Positions 13,086-24,272 of a stretch of 64,000 bases of DNA are shown here, one piece after another. A program made the translations under genes and the position numbers. The stretch is from Prinsepia uniflora. Taxonomy: Eukaryota; Streptophyta; Magnoliopsida; Rosales; Rosaceae. The notes under the pieces are model-generated. The model was not told the origin of the DNA and made no database searches. It saw nothing but the letters and a program-made list of their open reading frames with translations. Each line of letters starts with the position of its first letter. The stretch's first letter is position 1. Where the stretch lies: assembly GCA_032719365.1 (NCBI GenBank), contig CM064873.1, positions 6,668,501-6,732,500 of the forward strand. The letters run 5' to 3'.

Positions 13086-13458
13086 GCTCCCGAAAACAAA
13101 GCCGTGAGGACTGGGCCCAAATCGGACAATATTGTGCTAGATGGGCCGGGTCGTGACAGAATGGTATCAGAGCTGGACCCCGACCGGAAGTGTGCCAGCG
13201 AGGACGTTGGGTCCCAAGGGGGGGGGGGGGGTGGATTGTAAGACTCGGTCTTGGAAGCAAGAACGGTGAGCAAGACCCGTGAGCTTGAGAAGCAAGAACG
13301 GTGAGTAAGACCCGTGAGCTTGGAAACGTAAGATCGGTGAACGATCCCACATCGCTCGGGGAGGGAAAGGTGAAGTACCTTATATGTGTGGGCACGTATC
13401 TATCTAACACAAGGCCTTTTGGGAGCTCAGTGGCTTTGGGGGGGGGGGGGGGGATTGG

Positions 13459-13525
13459 AACCTCAAAGTTAAGCGAGTTGAGACTGGTGCAATCCCATGA
13501 TGGGTGACCTACTAGGAAGTTGCAC
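13459..13525 (+). ncRNA. 5S rRNA-like segment in Cassandra right LTR
   Basis: This is the second copy of the 5S-derived segment, with boxes A and C at the same relative place. It differs from the left copy at a few sites, for example CTACTAGGAAGT instead of CTACTGGGAAGT in box C. A long poly-G run (about 13438-13453) lies just upstream. Confidence 0.8.
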
Positions 13526-13829
13526 GTGAGCTCCCGAAAACAAAACCGTGAGGGCTGGGCGGACAATATTGTGTTAGATGGGCCGGGTCGTGACACGGGA
13601 CGCTGAATCCGTAGACAGACGGCATACGACAATCAGAGTTCGGACGTGAACGTTATGGGTCTAGAATTGTGAGGGGCATTTTCGTAATTTGTTATGGCAA
13701 GGGTAAAATGGTAATTTGCCGCAGCAGGGTTAATTGGATAATTAAATTGGCTGATTCAGCTAATGTGGATAAGGATTGGTCACTTGGTGACACTTGTCAC
13801 CATAATTGAAGGCTTGGTGGCTTTGTTTA

Positions 13830-16690
13830 TGACAGGACCCGCCCCGATCCCCCTGGGACCACCCGGGACGTGCCCTGCTCCCGTCTGACACCCGTTATTA
13901 AGATACCAAAAATACCCTTATTGAAGATAAAATGCATAAAGAAAAACCATAGTTAAGTCATACATAGCACACCACACAAATACTCAAATACAAATAGTGT
14001 CAGACAAGGGATGGTTCCCGAATACAGTTTATTGAGCACGACTCTAGACACACTACGTGCCAACCTACCCAGCAGTAGGGTTCAGGTACGCAACGTAAAC
14101 CTATGCCTCTTCCTCCTCGGGATCCTCCTCCTCCTCCTCGGGATCCTCCTCCTCGATAGCACTACCTGGAGGGGTAGTAAAACAACAAAGGTGAGTGGGC
14201 CGAAACTCAAGGTTTACAAAGTAGTTTACCATTTCGAAAACATATAGCTTTTCCCCTCCGTTTTCCGAAAAGACATGCATAGTATCAAAACCACAAAACC
14301 ATATAGTCATAAGCAGAATAATATCAACATAATATAATCTTAGTCACTGCACTATACATCCCAACCCTGACATCCCAGATGCCTGACGTCCCAGATGCCC
14401 AATAAGGTCACAGTCTCAAGGCTACGCGTGCCACCCAGGGTCTCAATCCCGAGTCCAAATCCCGAACCTAGTCCGAGCATGGCATTCTAGATGCCTGACG
14501 TCCCAGACGTCCAATAGTAGCAATCCTGCTCCTGAGTCACTCTACGGTCCGGTCCCTCCGTAGAATGACTCCTCACAGGCAATGCGCCGTGACCACTCCG
14601 GTGTACCTACATCCGGAGGAGATAGAATCCTAGGGTAGATCCATACAGTGCAGTACCACAGATAATATCGAGATCCATTATATATGTATATGACTCCAAA
14701 CCATTCATAAACAACCAGACGGGTCTCATGCCCAAACATCGTAATACGTGCCATAAATCATACACAAGATAAACAGATACTTTTACTCAAATCACATATA
14801 GATATAGTAGAAAGTAAAACAGTTATGCATGCCGAAGTTTAGTGAAATCAAAGGCCCACTCACAGTACAATCCCGCTGCAATCCCGAGCGTAAAGCCCCG
14901 TCCAAGGGTTAAAGTACAATTCCTGTCATGCCCAAAACATACGTAAAGGTCACTTTAAGTCCCTACTAAACAACTACGAAACCCTAGACTGAAACCGGCC
15001 CGGGAAAGCCGTCTGAACACGCTTCCCAAGGCGTCAAACCCTAATTTGACCAACTTAACGATCTCCGATCGACACGAAACCACCGCCATTGGATCCGTAT
15101 CGTCGAAACCTTGAAAATGGCACTGGTCCCACACAAAATACTGTTCACACGCGCCCCCCACGCGCCGGTCAACCCTCTGGTCAACAGTGCTACAGTGATG
15201 CTGACGTCAGCATGACGTCACTGCTGACGTCAGCGTGACGTCATCACTGACAGTGTCAGAGGACACGTGTCAACAGCCCATTGGTCCCTGGTCTGACAAT
15301 ATTCTGACATGATGACGTCATCATGACGTCACTGCTGACGTCAGCATGATGACGTCATCAGCTACAGTACCGGGTCTGCGAATCGGGTCACCGCAGACCC
15401 ACGGTTCGACCCGATCACAGATCGTGATTCCGACCACCAAAATCGACGGGGTTTGTTCCTATGGACTCGTCTGAACATGTTCTATGGCTCTGTGTAATCA
15501 AAACAGATTTTTAAGTTCGAGAAATCACCTGAAAAACGACGGGGAACTGGCTGCCGGTTCTGGTTCGTCTTCTCCGGCGAGCCGTCATGCTTCCAGCCAC
15601 AAACTCAGGTCCAAAACGCTCGTCTAGTCCCCTAGGTTAAGTCTCAAAAACAACCCAACAAGTTTAACGTTAAAAACGGACAGTTCGAGGCAGGGAAGGA
15701 AAATCGGCCTTCACGGGTTTGCAGGCTTACCGCCGCCGTGTCGCCGCCGTGGGCTGCCCAGTCCAGTCCTAAGCCGTCCAGAGGTCACAACGGTCCTAGC
15801 CCTAGGTTGGTTCGAGCCCAGAAGTCGTGGTTTGGATGGTTGGATGGTTTTGGGCTGCACGGGTCCTCTCGGGTTTGTGGGTTTTCCGGGTTGCTCCGCC
15901 GTCCGTGGTGGTGGTGATGGCCGTCTGGAGGTGGCTGAGGGGTAGGCTGGTGTGTGGGTTGAGGCTGAGGGGTGGTGTGATCGCTGATGTGTTTGTGCAG
16001 AGTGAGAGGTTGCACGGTTTAGGAAGGAATGAAAATGAAAAATATGTTGTTCTGATGGTTTAAGAACAGAAGGAGAAAATAGAATGAATGGCTGAGATTC
16101 AACCTGAGTTAAGAGTGAAGGGTGAGGATTTAAGGAAATTAAACTAATTAATTAATCACATGGCAGACCAAGATCCAGATTGTTGGGGATGATGTGGATG
16201 GGGTAGATGAGTGACATGTGTCACTCATCAAGGGTCCAGATTGATTGGGTTAAAGTAAATCAGATTATAATATTTTATTATTATTTTAAGTTCCGAGTCT
16301 CGGTTAGTTCGGTTACGTTCTTGACCATAACTTTTTCGTCGTAAGTCCGATTTCAGCGTGCCGCCTGTCTACGGATTCGTATCGACGAGACCTACGTAAC
16401 GGTCATTGGCCCTCGTCCGTTGGACTTCCCGGGTCAAAAGTCAACATTTGGCCCCCAAATGGCCAAATTACCAAAATGCCCCTTGACTTCCGAACGTCAC
16501 AACTTCTTCCTCGAACGTCGGAATCGAACGTGCCGCCTGCCTATGAACTCGTGACGTCCTAAATTACGTCACGGTCACGTGTCAAAGTCCTAAATACTTC
16601 CCGAGGTAAAAGTCAACTTTCCCCCCCCTCTCAGGGGCAAAACGGTCGTTTTACAATAAAATAATAATTACGAAAGTTCGGGTCGTTACA
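13830..16690 (-). repeat. Solo gypsy LTR L (reverse)
   Basis: It starts TGACAGGACCCGCCCC and ends GGGTCGTTACA. The target duplication GTTTA is perfect (13825-13829 and 16691-16695), and the interrupted host LTR reads through as in the uninterrupted copy near 4055. The length is 2861 bp. It carries the variant arm pair GTGAGTGGGC (14191-14200) and GCCCACTCAC (14854-14863), repeated GACGTCCCAGAYG words (14370-14515), acidic-looking GAGGAGGAGG tracts (14105-14155) and the densest TGACGTCA cluster of the window. Confidence 0.9.
15183..15362. promoter_or_regulatory. Cluster of TGACGTCA palindromes
   Basis: Eight TGACGTCA octamers lie within about 180 bp, several joined as CTGACGTCAGCATGACGTCA. 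TGACG-type palindromes are known binding sites of plant bZIP (TGA class) factors. The position is in the U3-side part of the reverse LTR. A regulatory role is inferred from the motif alone. Confidence 0.6.
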
Positions 16691-18918
16691 GTTTATGCAT
16701 CGTGTTTGAATGCCTCACAAGGACAAACAAACCCGCCCACCCTTTTGTTTGAATTCCATCAATTAACTGATGGATGCAGCTGAGTATATAAACCTGAGAC
16801 GGTGGGATGAGTTTACAACAAGAGAGAAGTGGGAACGAGAGGAGAAGAGAGGAAGAAAAACCAGAAAAACCAGAAAAACCAGAAAAACCCGAAAAACCCG
16901 AAAACCCGAAAACCTTGAATTGATAACTTAGGATCAAATTTGAAATTGTGAACATGTTTGAGTGAAATTAACCTTGAAATTAGCTTCCTCGTATTGAGAT
17001 GAGTCGAACCCAATTAAATTTGAAGGAAATTGGACTCGTTTTCGACTAGAATAGAGAAAGGGAGGACCTTGAATTTTCGAGATTGAGTCGTGATTCTAGA
17101 GGGATTAAACGATGCAATTGAACTCGAAAACAAGTTTATCATAGGCCAATGAAGCTTATCGATGCATCAATTGAAGGAAAAAAATCGATTTTGAGTGAAT
17201 TGAAATGATGAACAGTGCTCGGTGTTCTTCGAATAATCGAGTTCGAACTGACAGATTAAGGTATGTTTAATCCAAATTGATGTTACAGACCCATAATTAA
17301 ATTGTTTACGAAGCTAATAGAATGTTCAATTGCTGAAATGGATGTCGAATTGATAGGAATTGAACCGGGTCACCTCGCGGGTCGCAGGATCCGTTTACTA
17401 GGTAAACGGGTAAAGACGATGCACTATAGCAGGCGCGTGAGTTTCATGGGCAGCTACTCACGGCAGCGCGCGAGGGCTCCTGGTCCTGGTTCCCGAGGTG
17501 AGTTCAACATGACTTTTGTTCTATGCAATGTAACGAACATTTTGGCGTTGGTTTCGAATTAATCGGACAACGTTTCGATATTATTTCGAGGGTCCGAAGG
17601 TTTATGTTACGTGTTTAATTAATATTTAATTCCCGAAAAATTTTGGGGAATTGATATGATGTTAATTAAGTCCTTAGTGACCATGAGTAATGATTTTGGA
17701 TAGGATTCGAGATTCCTGGAAAATGTCAAAATTTACGGAAACGCGTGCAGCACAGAAAGCGAGCGGTTTGGACGGTGTGTGAGTGGACGTTTGTTTTATA
17801 AACCATTATGCATGCATAGTTAAATGTTTTACATGATTGATTGCATGGTTTGAATTGCAATGATGTCCAGATTATGTGGCATGATTGTTTGTGATTTTAT
17901 GATTATTTTAATCGGTCTTTCGGGCATATTTTACGAGGAACGTGCAAATTATATTTTGGGCTAAGACCGGAGTCAAAATGGTTTCAAAATGGATATTTTG
18001 ACTTAATTGATGAGTCAAGGATGGTTTCTGGATGATTTTAATGTTTCAAATGAGATTTACGGATTTGCATGTAAATGGTATTCGGGCTTGAGACCCGGTA
18101 GGAAATGATTTTGACTTAGTTTGAAGTCAAGGATGTGATTGAAATGTTTTGGGATGTAATCCCGGGATGGTTTTCATTGTGATTGTGAATACCCAGATGG
18201 TCGGAGCTAGGGGATCACCCAGACGACCGAAGCTTGGGGGATATGATTGTGAGTTGTTATAATAAGCCAGCTTCTCGGATGCGACTGAGCCTGGATGTAC
18301 CACTCGGATGTGTCTGAGCCTGGGGATGTGTTCGCCCAGATATGACTGAGCCCGAGGGTTGAGTCCGTATGTGTCTGATCCCGAGAATGTGGCTGGATAT
18401 TGGCCTATGTGGATGTGACTATGTGATTGTTTGTGCACTTGTGAATAGTGCAGATTGTTTGATTGATTATGTACTTGTGAGTAGTGCTGTTTGATGTTGA
18501 TTTTAATTGCATACTTGTATTGAGTACGGGTTCTGGTCTGTATGTCCAGGTGATTATGTTTTCACATGTTTTGGCCTGAGAGCCGGGATTTGATACTTGT
18601 TATGTGATTTGGCTAGAAAGTCGGTGAATATTATACATATGTTTTATCCTATGCATGCATGGTTTGATAAACTGGAGGGTAAATGATGTATTTTGAAATG
18701 CGTTTTAAATGATATTATTTTTGTCCACTCACACCTTTGTTTTTGATGACCTACTAGGCCGTGGCACGACGTTCGGGGCTGATCTAGAGGTGGAGGCATG
18801 AGCGGAAATCAGTGTAGTCATCCCTTGTATGACATGCACACTTGTCAGCAAACATATATCCACTAAATACACAAACAAAAACAACAAAAACAACGAGCCA
18901 ACTCACACGCATACTCAC

Positions 18919-20851
18919 ATGGGCTTGCTCGGTGAGCAGGGCCGCGAACCGACCCGGGTGGGAGCCGGTGCTGATCTGCTCAATCTCTGCCGGCGTCACC
19001 TGGGAGCCGAGCACAAAGGCATTGACAACCGGCGCCAATGACCTGTGTATTTGCTGTGTGACCGGCACTCACGCCTCCCCGGGCCTTGACGACCGAACAA
19101 CCTCTCCCATCTCCACGGGATCCATGAAGACGGCAGCAATGCCGGGTACGCTGGTCGGCACCCTTTCCTTGGCCGGCGGCGGCATCTCCACCCTGGCTTC
19201 CTTCGCCCTTTCCGTCGGCGCCTCGGGAGCCTTGAGGGCCGCCTCCCTCTTGCGTCGGTGGTCGGAGCCCTCTCCCTCCGACACCCCTGCCGCCGGGGGA
19301 GACTGCCTACGCCGCGCCTCCTTCAGCTTCCTCTGGCGCTCCCGGGCTTGGTCCAGCCCGCCGATCAGGGGCCGCTTCAGTCCCCAGACGGGACTCTTCG
19401 CCTGCTCGGCACCCTGCCGCGGATCAGGCCTCGTCGGTTTTGGCGGCCCATCTGGCTGGACGCCCAAACTGGAGCCCGACGGGGGCTCCTCTCGGCCGGC
19501 ACCCCTGGGCTTCACCGCCACGGTCTTTTGCCTCCGTGGCTGTTGGGGTGTTACCTCCGGCTCCTTGCCCTTTCCCTCGGCAGCCGAGCCGTGCTTCGTC
19601 ACCGCTTCGCTCATCTTCTTCTGTGCGGCTTGTTCGACGAAGGGATGAACTGCTAAAAAAAAAAACCCCAGTTAAGATCACGGCCTACCTACCCATCATT
19701 ACTTCAAGCAAACAGCTGCTACTTACCAGGTGGAACGATGAGGCCCACGGCAAGCAGGTTGGCCAGCAGCTTCAGAACGCAGCGACTGCGCTCTAGGTCG
19801 GACAGCTTCCCCCGAACGAGATTGCACGCCTCCCAATCCTCCGCTGTCACCGTTGCCTTGGACGGACCTGCACATACAAAACGCACTGTCAGACTCCGCC
19901 TCGGTACCCGCAATACCCCACTATGGCCAACGGCCGATCGGATGGCAGACAACCTCCAGACTGGAAATGGCGGGGAATCCTCGCTCGGACCCTACTGACG
20001 TCCCCCTCCCACGGCTCCGACACCCAGCAGAACCGATGCCTCCAGCTCTTCTGCGACGTCGGCACATCCGTGATGAACGCACCCCGCGCACTCTTGTGCA
20101 GGCACTCCATCTGGTACCACCCCGACCCGTAGGTCTGCCTCTTGAAGCGGTACAGGGCGCAAAATTGCCCCCAGGTCGGCTCCGGCAGTCCCGCCAGTCA
20201 GAACCCCGTGTACAGGCTGATCAGGATGATCCAGCCGTTGGCGTTCAGCTGCCCCAGGGCTAGGTTCGCCCTCGCCATCATATCCTGAAGCCACGGGTGC
20301 AGAGGCAGCCTCACTCTATGTTCAATGCAATCGACGTAAAATAGTGTTGACCCTTCCGGAGGACTGCTCGGCTTCTTGCTGTGCGGAGGAACCGTCATCT
20401 TAATCTCCGCCGGCACGTTGTACAGCTCCCGGAACCGGTCCAGGTCGGACTGCCGAATGGTGTTCATCTCGTAGTCCACGGCATACTCCACCTTCACCAC
20501 ACCATCGACATCTAGTTCCATCGGCGAGCTCGTCTCCGTACCGCTACCTTCAGCCTCGGAATCGACGGTGGCGACGGGGGGAGTACGGGGAGACGCCCTC
20601 CTCTCACTTGGCCGATCGGCACCCGAGGTGCTGCATCCGCCCTGCTGCCTCACCGCCTTCCGCGGTAACCTGAGAGCCTCATCCAGGCTGTCACCACTGC
20701 TGGACGACGAGGTGCTGCTAGTGGACCCACTAGTAGACGTTGACCCACTGCGCCCGCTTGGCACGTCGTCTGCCGAACTGGACGGTGTTTCCCCGCTAAA
20801 AGCTTGAGGGGACCTAACCCCAGATCCACTGTTTGACTCTGACTCTGACAT
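18919..20851 (-). pseudogene. Tat antisense ORF, PF04195-like protein, disrupted
   Basis: The start ATG is at 20851 after a possible 5' UTR intron (acceptor TTTGTAG). Exon 1 encodes a Ser/Thr-rich N-terminus (about 75 residues), then a conserved block with RFRELYNVPAEI, RLPLHPWLQDM and ANGWIILISLY, followed by QFCALYRF, GSGWYQMECL and SWRHRFCWVSEPWEG. These resemble the PF04195 family found in antisense ORFs of Tat elements. Likely exon 2 is 19727-19867 (acceptor TGTGCAG, donor GTAAGT) and exon 3 about 19652-18919, Lys/Arg/Pro-rich with LVRGKL-type helices upstream. In-frame TGA codons lie at 20200-20198 and 19071-19069. The 3' part is lost at 18835. Its molecular role is unknown. Confidence 0.65.
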
Positions 20852-21080
20852 CTACAAATTACCAAAAGACAAGAAGCTACAACTAAGCACCTACGCTACG
20901 GAACACATGCTGAGCAAAGATGCCGAATGGCAGGAATTATACCTTTCAAAGTTTTGCTCGGTCGAATTGGCTCCACGTGCGTCTTCTTCTTGATCGGCAG
21001 TCTCCAATTCAGTCGGCACTTGCAATTACTCCACAAGATGCTCTGAGTAAAAAGTGAAAAAGACAGAAAGCTTTCGCCCC

Positions 21081-21088
21081 TTTTTATA
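21081..21088 (-). promoter_or_regulatory. TATA box upstream of the Tat antisense ORF
   Basis: On the minus strand CCTATAAAAAGGGG lies about 230 bp upstream of the ATG, followed by a leader with a donor-like AAAG|GTATAA and an acceptor just before the ATG. This suggests the antisense ORF had its own promoter inside the element. Confidence 0.5.
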
Positions 21089-21571
21089 GGCCCCTGGCCC
21101 ACCTCGAGATGCGCGCTTCCGATCTGACGGTCACCAGGCCGATACGGCCACCTTTCGGCTACGAATACCTTGTACTGTATACCCATCGATATCGTACATT
21201 CTCAACTACATACGTACATACGTACATCGCTCACCGGTATGCATTCATACCGCCTGCCGACCGGAGCCTCTCGGCCTCTTTCCCGACGGCACGCCTCCCC
21301 TCTTCGTCGGCAAGCACACTGCTACCGACGTCTCCCCGCCATTCCCCACGGCCGCCTCTCCACGATCTTTCGGTCTTTATGGTGGGCCGCTTCCGGAACT
21401 CGGCAACGGGGCTTCTTTGCAAATCGGACATACGGTGCACTTCCTCGCTCCATGACTTGGGGGGCTACTAGGGATACAGGGCGCACCGCCCAGGTCGGTC
21501 GACAGGTACCAGCCGTCATATCAAGTCCTCGACCGAGGAACCCCACCTCAGTCAAAGACTTAGGGGACTTA

Positions 21572-22120
21572 TGTTGATACCATATCGACCGACCACCCTA
21601 GCACAGGTCCCACCAGGACAGGAAGGTCGCCGACCGATCGCCTGATCGGCACCATCACGGCCCACGGCCCGCCGATCGGCACCATACTGCAGACCCGCCA
21701 TTCGGCATCTAACAGTGAACAGACGACAGCTGGCTGCGACAGTCACCTAACCAACTCTGCCACACCAACTCCCTGACGGAGGCAGGTTGGGACTCCAGCT
21801 GGCGCCTCCTCCGGATATCCAGGGCTTGTCAGACGGCTCCCAACCACCAGGCACCACCTGCTCCCGTAACAGTAGCCCACCTACCACAGTTATGGCTACT
21901 ATAAATACCCCGAAACCCTTCACAAAGATAAGACACTTAGAACCGACCCAGAGCACTGTGTTCACTTGCCTCTCGGCATTCAGATACTAACTTTGGCATC
22001 GGAACCCCTTTGGCCGACACCACACCGGTGTCTAGTTTTGCAGGACCCCTGCTGAATCACGACGCCCCCGGCGGGCCCGAGACACCACACGGCTGCTCCT
22101 AAAACCCCCAGCGGGTCTCA
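21572..22120 (+). repeat. LTR of the Tat-like element
   Basis: It begins TGTTGATACCATATCG straight after a polypurine-type AGACTTAGGGGACTTA. A TATAAATA box (21900-21907) lies about 330 bp in, on the + strand. The right end is placed at GGGTCTCA (about 22120) from the CA rule and from the change in base composition. It is approximate, since no partner LTR or target duplication is visible. Confidence 0.6.
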
Positions 22121-22271
22121 TCGAGTTGGTCATTTCAGGATCAAACAGAAACGAACTCTGATCGATCTAAAATCACCACTATTGGATTCAACTCTTCGAA
22201 ATCTTTCGAAAAAGATAAGTTGTGGAACGACCTTGGAATTCGAGGACAAAACTTCTTTAAGAGGAGTAGGT
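22121..22271 (+). other. LTR scrap and 3' internal end of a gypsy element
   Basis: The first ~80 bp resemble the reverse-strand LTR stretch found near 1830-1890 (CGATCTCCGATCG...ATTGGA). From about 22215 it reads GGAATTCGAGGACAAAACTT and AGAGGAGTAGG, the internal end that precedes gypsy 3' LTRs. It is the last trace of the element whose 3' LTR starts at 22272. Confidence 0.5.
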
Positions 22272-22610
22272 TGTAACGACTTGAAAATCCGAAGAAAATA
22301 AAATTTGGAAAATTTTGTGAAAATGGGCATTTTGCCCTTAGAATGGTTAAATGTTAACTTTTTTGACTTGGGCATTTGTTGAACATTATACGATGGTCTT
22401 GGACTCCTGAATTTCTAGATAGGCAGTACGTGAAAATCAGGAGTCGAATGAGGTTATTATGAGTCTAGAACAATCAAGGGCATTTTGGTAATTTTCGGAT
22501 TAGTGGTAGATTGGTCATTTTACAATGAGATCTTATTGGATATTGACAAATGTCAAGTATATAGAAGAGTCTGATATTTTCTCCTTCCACCAGCTTAACC
22601 CTCTACATAT

Positions 22611-22617
22611 TGGGGGG

Positions 22618-22648
<31 letters not shown>

Positions 22649-22650
22649 CG
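22611..22650. repeat. G-run, (GT)n and (CG)n microsatellite
   Basis: A poly-G run passes into about eleven GT units and then five CG units, ending GCGCGCGCG. Alternating purine-pyrimidine tracts of this kind can adopt Z-DNA. Here it lies within old LTR X. Confidence 0.85.
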
Positions 22651-24272
22651 TTGATGCTGTGAGTTTCCAGTGGAACATGGCCAAACACCATGAATGGTGT
22701 TGGCCGAAAATGAGAAATACAGGGAGATGAGGGAGAGAGACTGGGGAAGAAAGAAAAGAAAGGAACAAGGAAAGAACGAAAAGAAATAGAAAGAAATAGA
22801 GAGAGCGAGAGTTGGGAAGTAGGGAGGAAGCAGGTAGACCTAGAAACCCAAAACCATGATTTCATGGTTTTTCTTTCGGGTTTCCAATAAGGGTGTGAAA
22901 TCTTAGAAACTGGGCACTCTAACACTGTTCTGGAGGCCTTACGATCGCGTAGAGCTTGAAAATAAAGGATTCGGGCGAGAGAAACAGTCTGGAATGAAGG
23001 TTGAATGTTGGCCGAAAAGAGAAGGCATAGTTCTTCGGTTTTCAGTTGTTCTTTCCTAGTTTTAAGATTATGGATTTTTCTTGAGATAAATTAGAGGATA
23101 ATGCTTGAAAAGGGAAAGGAAAAGAGTGCAAAATTGACATTTTAGAGTTGGGTCAGGTTGCCTGGGTCGGGTCCGACCTGCAGACCCACGGGTCGACCCA
23201 ATCTAGGCTTGAAGATGATGAATAGTACCTAGGTGTGAAGCCCACGTGCAAGAGAGAAACTGGGCGCTTGAGGGCGCGTGATAGCCCACCTCGAAATATG
23301 ATCAACACGAACTTCGATGTACTCGATGTTACAAATCCAACAGTACAATTTTTAAGGAGATCAAGTATTTCTCAGGGCAGTTTTGACTGTTTAAAAGTTT
23401 ATATTCGTTTAAAATCCATTTAAAAATCCAAAAAAAATATGGGATTAAAGTGTGAGATAGTAGGGATGATTAGTGACGCTAAAAGTGGTTTATGACAGGC
23501 TGCCAAGGTTTCAGGATTTATAGAAATACGTGCAAGTCGGTATCAGGCTACATGGATCGTGTGTAAGTGGACTTTTTTTCTTAGACTTATTATTCATGCA
23601 TATATAATTATATTAAATGGTTTTCAATGTGATTGTGATGATATTTGATTGCTTAGGATTTTATATAAATTTTGATGAACTTACAGATTATTTTAATAGC
23701 ACATTTTACGAGGTTGTGCTTGAATTGTGTTTTGGGCTTAGGCCTAGGATTTTGAATTGTGGTTATGATTGAAAATGTTTTATGCGTGTTATAAAGTTGT
23801 TTCATGATAATGGTGATTTTTGGATGATTTTATAATAATTGTTTAACACACATTTTACGAGAATTCACATGTTTTGTGTTCTGGATATCTTCGTTATTGG
23901 ATTTGGTTTTGGAATTGATATAATTCATAAGAATATGTTTTCTTGGTATTTGTTATGTGATGTAATGTATTGTGGAAACCCTCCCCGAGATTCCAGTTTG
24001 GTTGGGTAGTCTCGGACATCGAGGTAATGCTCCGTAGTTCCCGAGACTGGTAGGTAGTCCCAGAAGTCAAGGTAATGCTCCGTATTCTTGGGACTAATAT
24101 TGTGATTGTACCATGACTTAAACGTCGAGCTGGGCGCTCCGTAGTTCCAGAGTCAGTCCACACTCGGACGTCGAGTTGAGCTCCGTAGTTCCCGATTGGT
24201 TTGGCCTACATGTAGTCCATTTGTGGTATGATGATTTGATTTGCAGGCATCGAGGATGGGTTGATCATGTGT

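Larger units (their letters stand above)
12804..13595 (+). mobile_element. Cassandra-type TRIM retrotransposon
   Basis: This is a complete 792-bp element with target duplication CGGGA (12799-12803 and 13596-13600). Two LTRs of about 355 and 359 bp (12804-13158, 13237-13595) begin TGTAAGACYCGGTCTTGG and end GGGTCGTGACA. Between them 78 bp hold the primer site TGGTATCAGAGC (13162-13173) and a G-rich tract (13219-13236). Both LTRs contain 5S-rRNA-like sequence with the internal promoter boxes, the defining trait of Cassandra. It codes for nothing and would need enzymes in trans. Its insertion point in the element A LTR is exact. Confidence 0.9.
3681..18834 (+). mobile_element. Non-autonomous (internally deleted) gypsy element A, heavily interrupted
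   Basis: Two LTRs of one family in the same orientation (3681-12002 and 12655-18834, each broken by younger insertions) flank an interior of only about 650 bp. The interior starts with an initiator-tRNA-Met-type primer site, then the first codons of a chromovirus-like gag, and ends in the AATTTCGGGGACGAAATT...AAGGGGGAAGG tract usual before a gypsy 3' LTR. Everything from gag to chromodomain is missing, so mobility could only come in trans. The LTR copies align at roughly 95% by eye over 200 bp (4565-4760 against 17270-17460). The right end is lost at 18835, where a Tat-like fragment abuts. Confidence 0.85.
12655..18834 (+). repeat. 3' LTR of element A, interrupted and right-truncated
   Basis: It starts TGTAACGACCCGGAAATTCG right after the polypurine tract. 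A Cassandra TRIM (12804-13595) and a reverse solo LTR (13830-16690) sit inside it. It matches the 5' LTR until about CATCCCTTGTATGACA (near 18834), after which the last ~100 bp (U5) are missing and unrelated sequence follows. A short CCAGAAAAAC-type tandem run near 16858-16912 has more units than in the 5' LTR (near 4210). The arms GTGAGTGGAC (17779-17788) and GTCCACTCAC (18723-18732) are intact. Confidence 0.85.
18835..22120 (+). mobile_element. 3' end of a Tat-type gypsy element (5' part missing)
   Basis: This GC-rich block is distinct in composition from its surroundings. Its right part is an LTR (21572 to about 22120) preceded by a purine tract, giving + orientation. The left part holds a spliced ORF on the opposite strand with a PF04195-like (putative gypsy-type transposon) domain. 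An antisense ORF between pol and the 3' LTR is a known trait of Tat-lineage elements such as Grande and RIRE2. No gag, pol or 5' LTR is present. The left side joins directly to the truncated LTR of element A, so a deletion or rearrangement removed both. Confidence 0.7.

Noticed and set aside
12967..13632. Long minus-strand frame over the Cassandra TRIM
   Set aside because: The frame simply crosses both LTRs and the poly-G/poly-C tracts. Cassandra elements are non-coding.
14101..14310. Acidic Glu-rich reading frame on the minus strand
   Set aside because: Produced by GAGGAGGAGGAGG-type low complexity inside LTR L. No conserved start or relatives seen.
19043..19072. Possible 30-bp intron (GTGAGT...ACAG) in the Tat antisense ORF
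   Set aside because: Far too short for a plant intron. The frame continues across it with a single TGA, so an in-frame stop is the simpler reading.
18842..19648. Long + strand frame of 268 codons
   Set aside because: Shadow of the GC-rich antisense Tat ORF on the other strand, whose domain content and splice signals are the better explanation.
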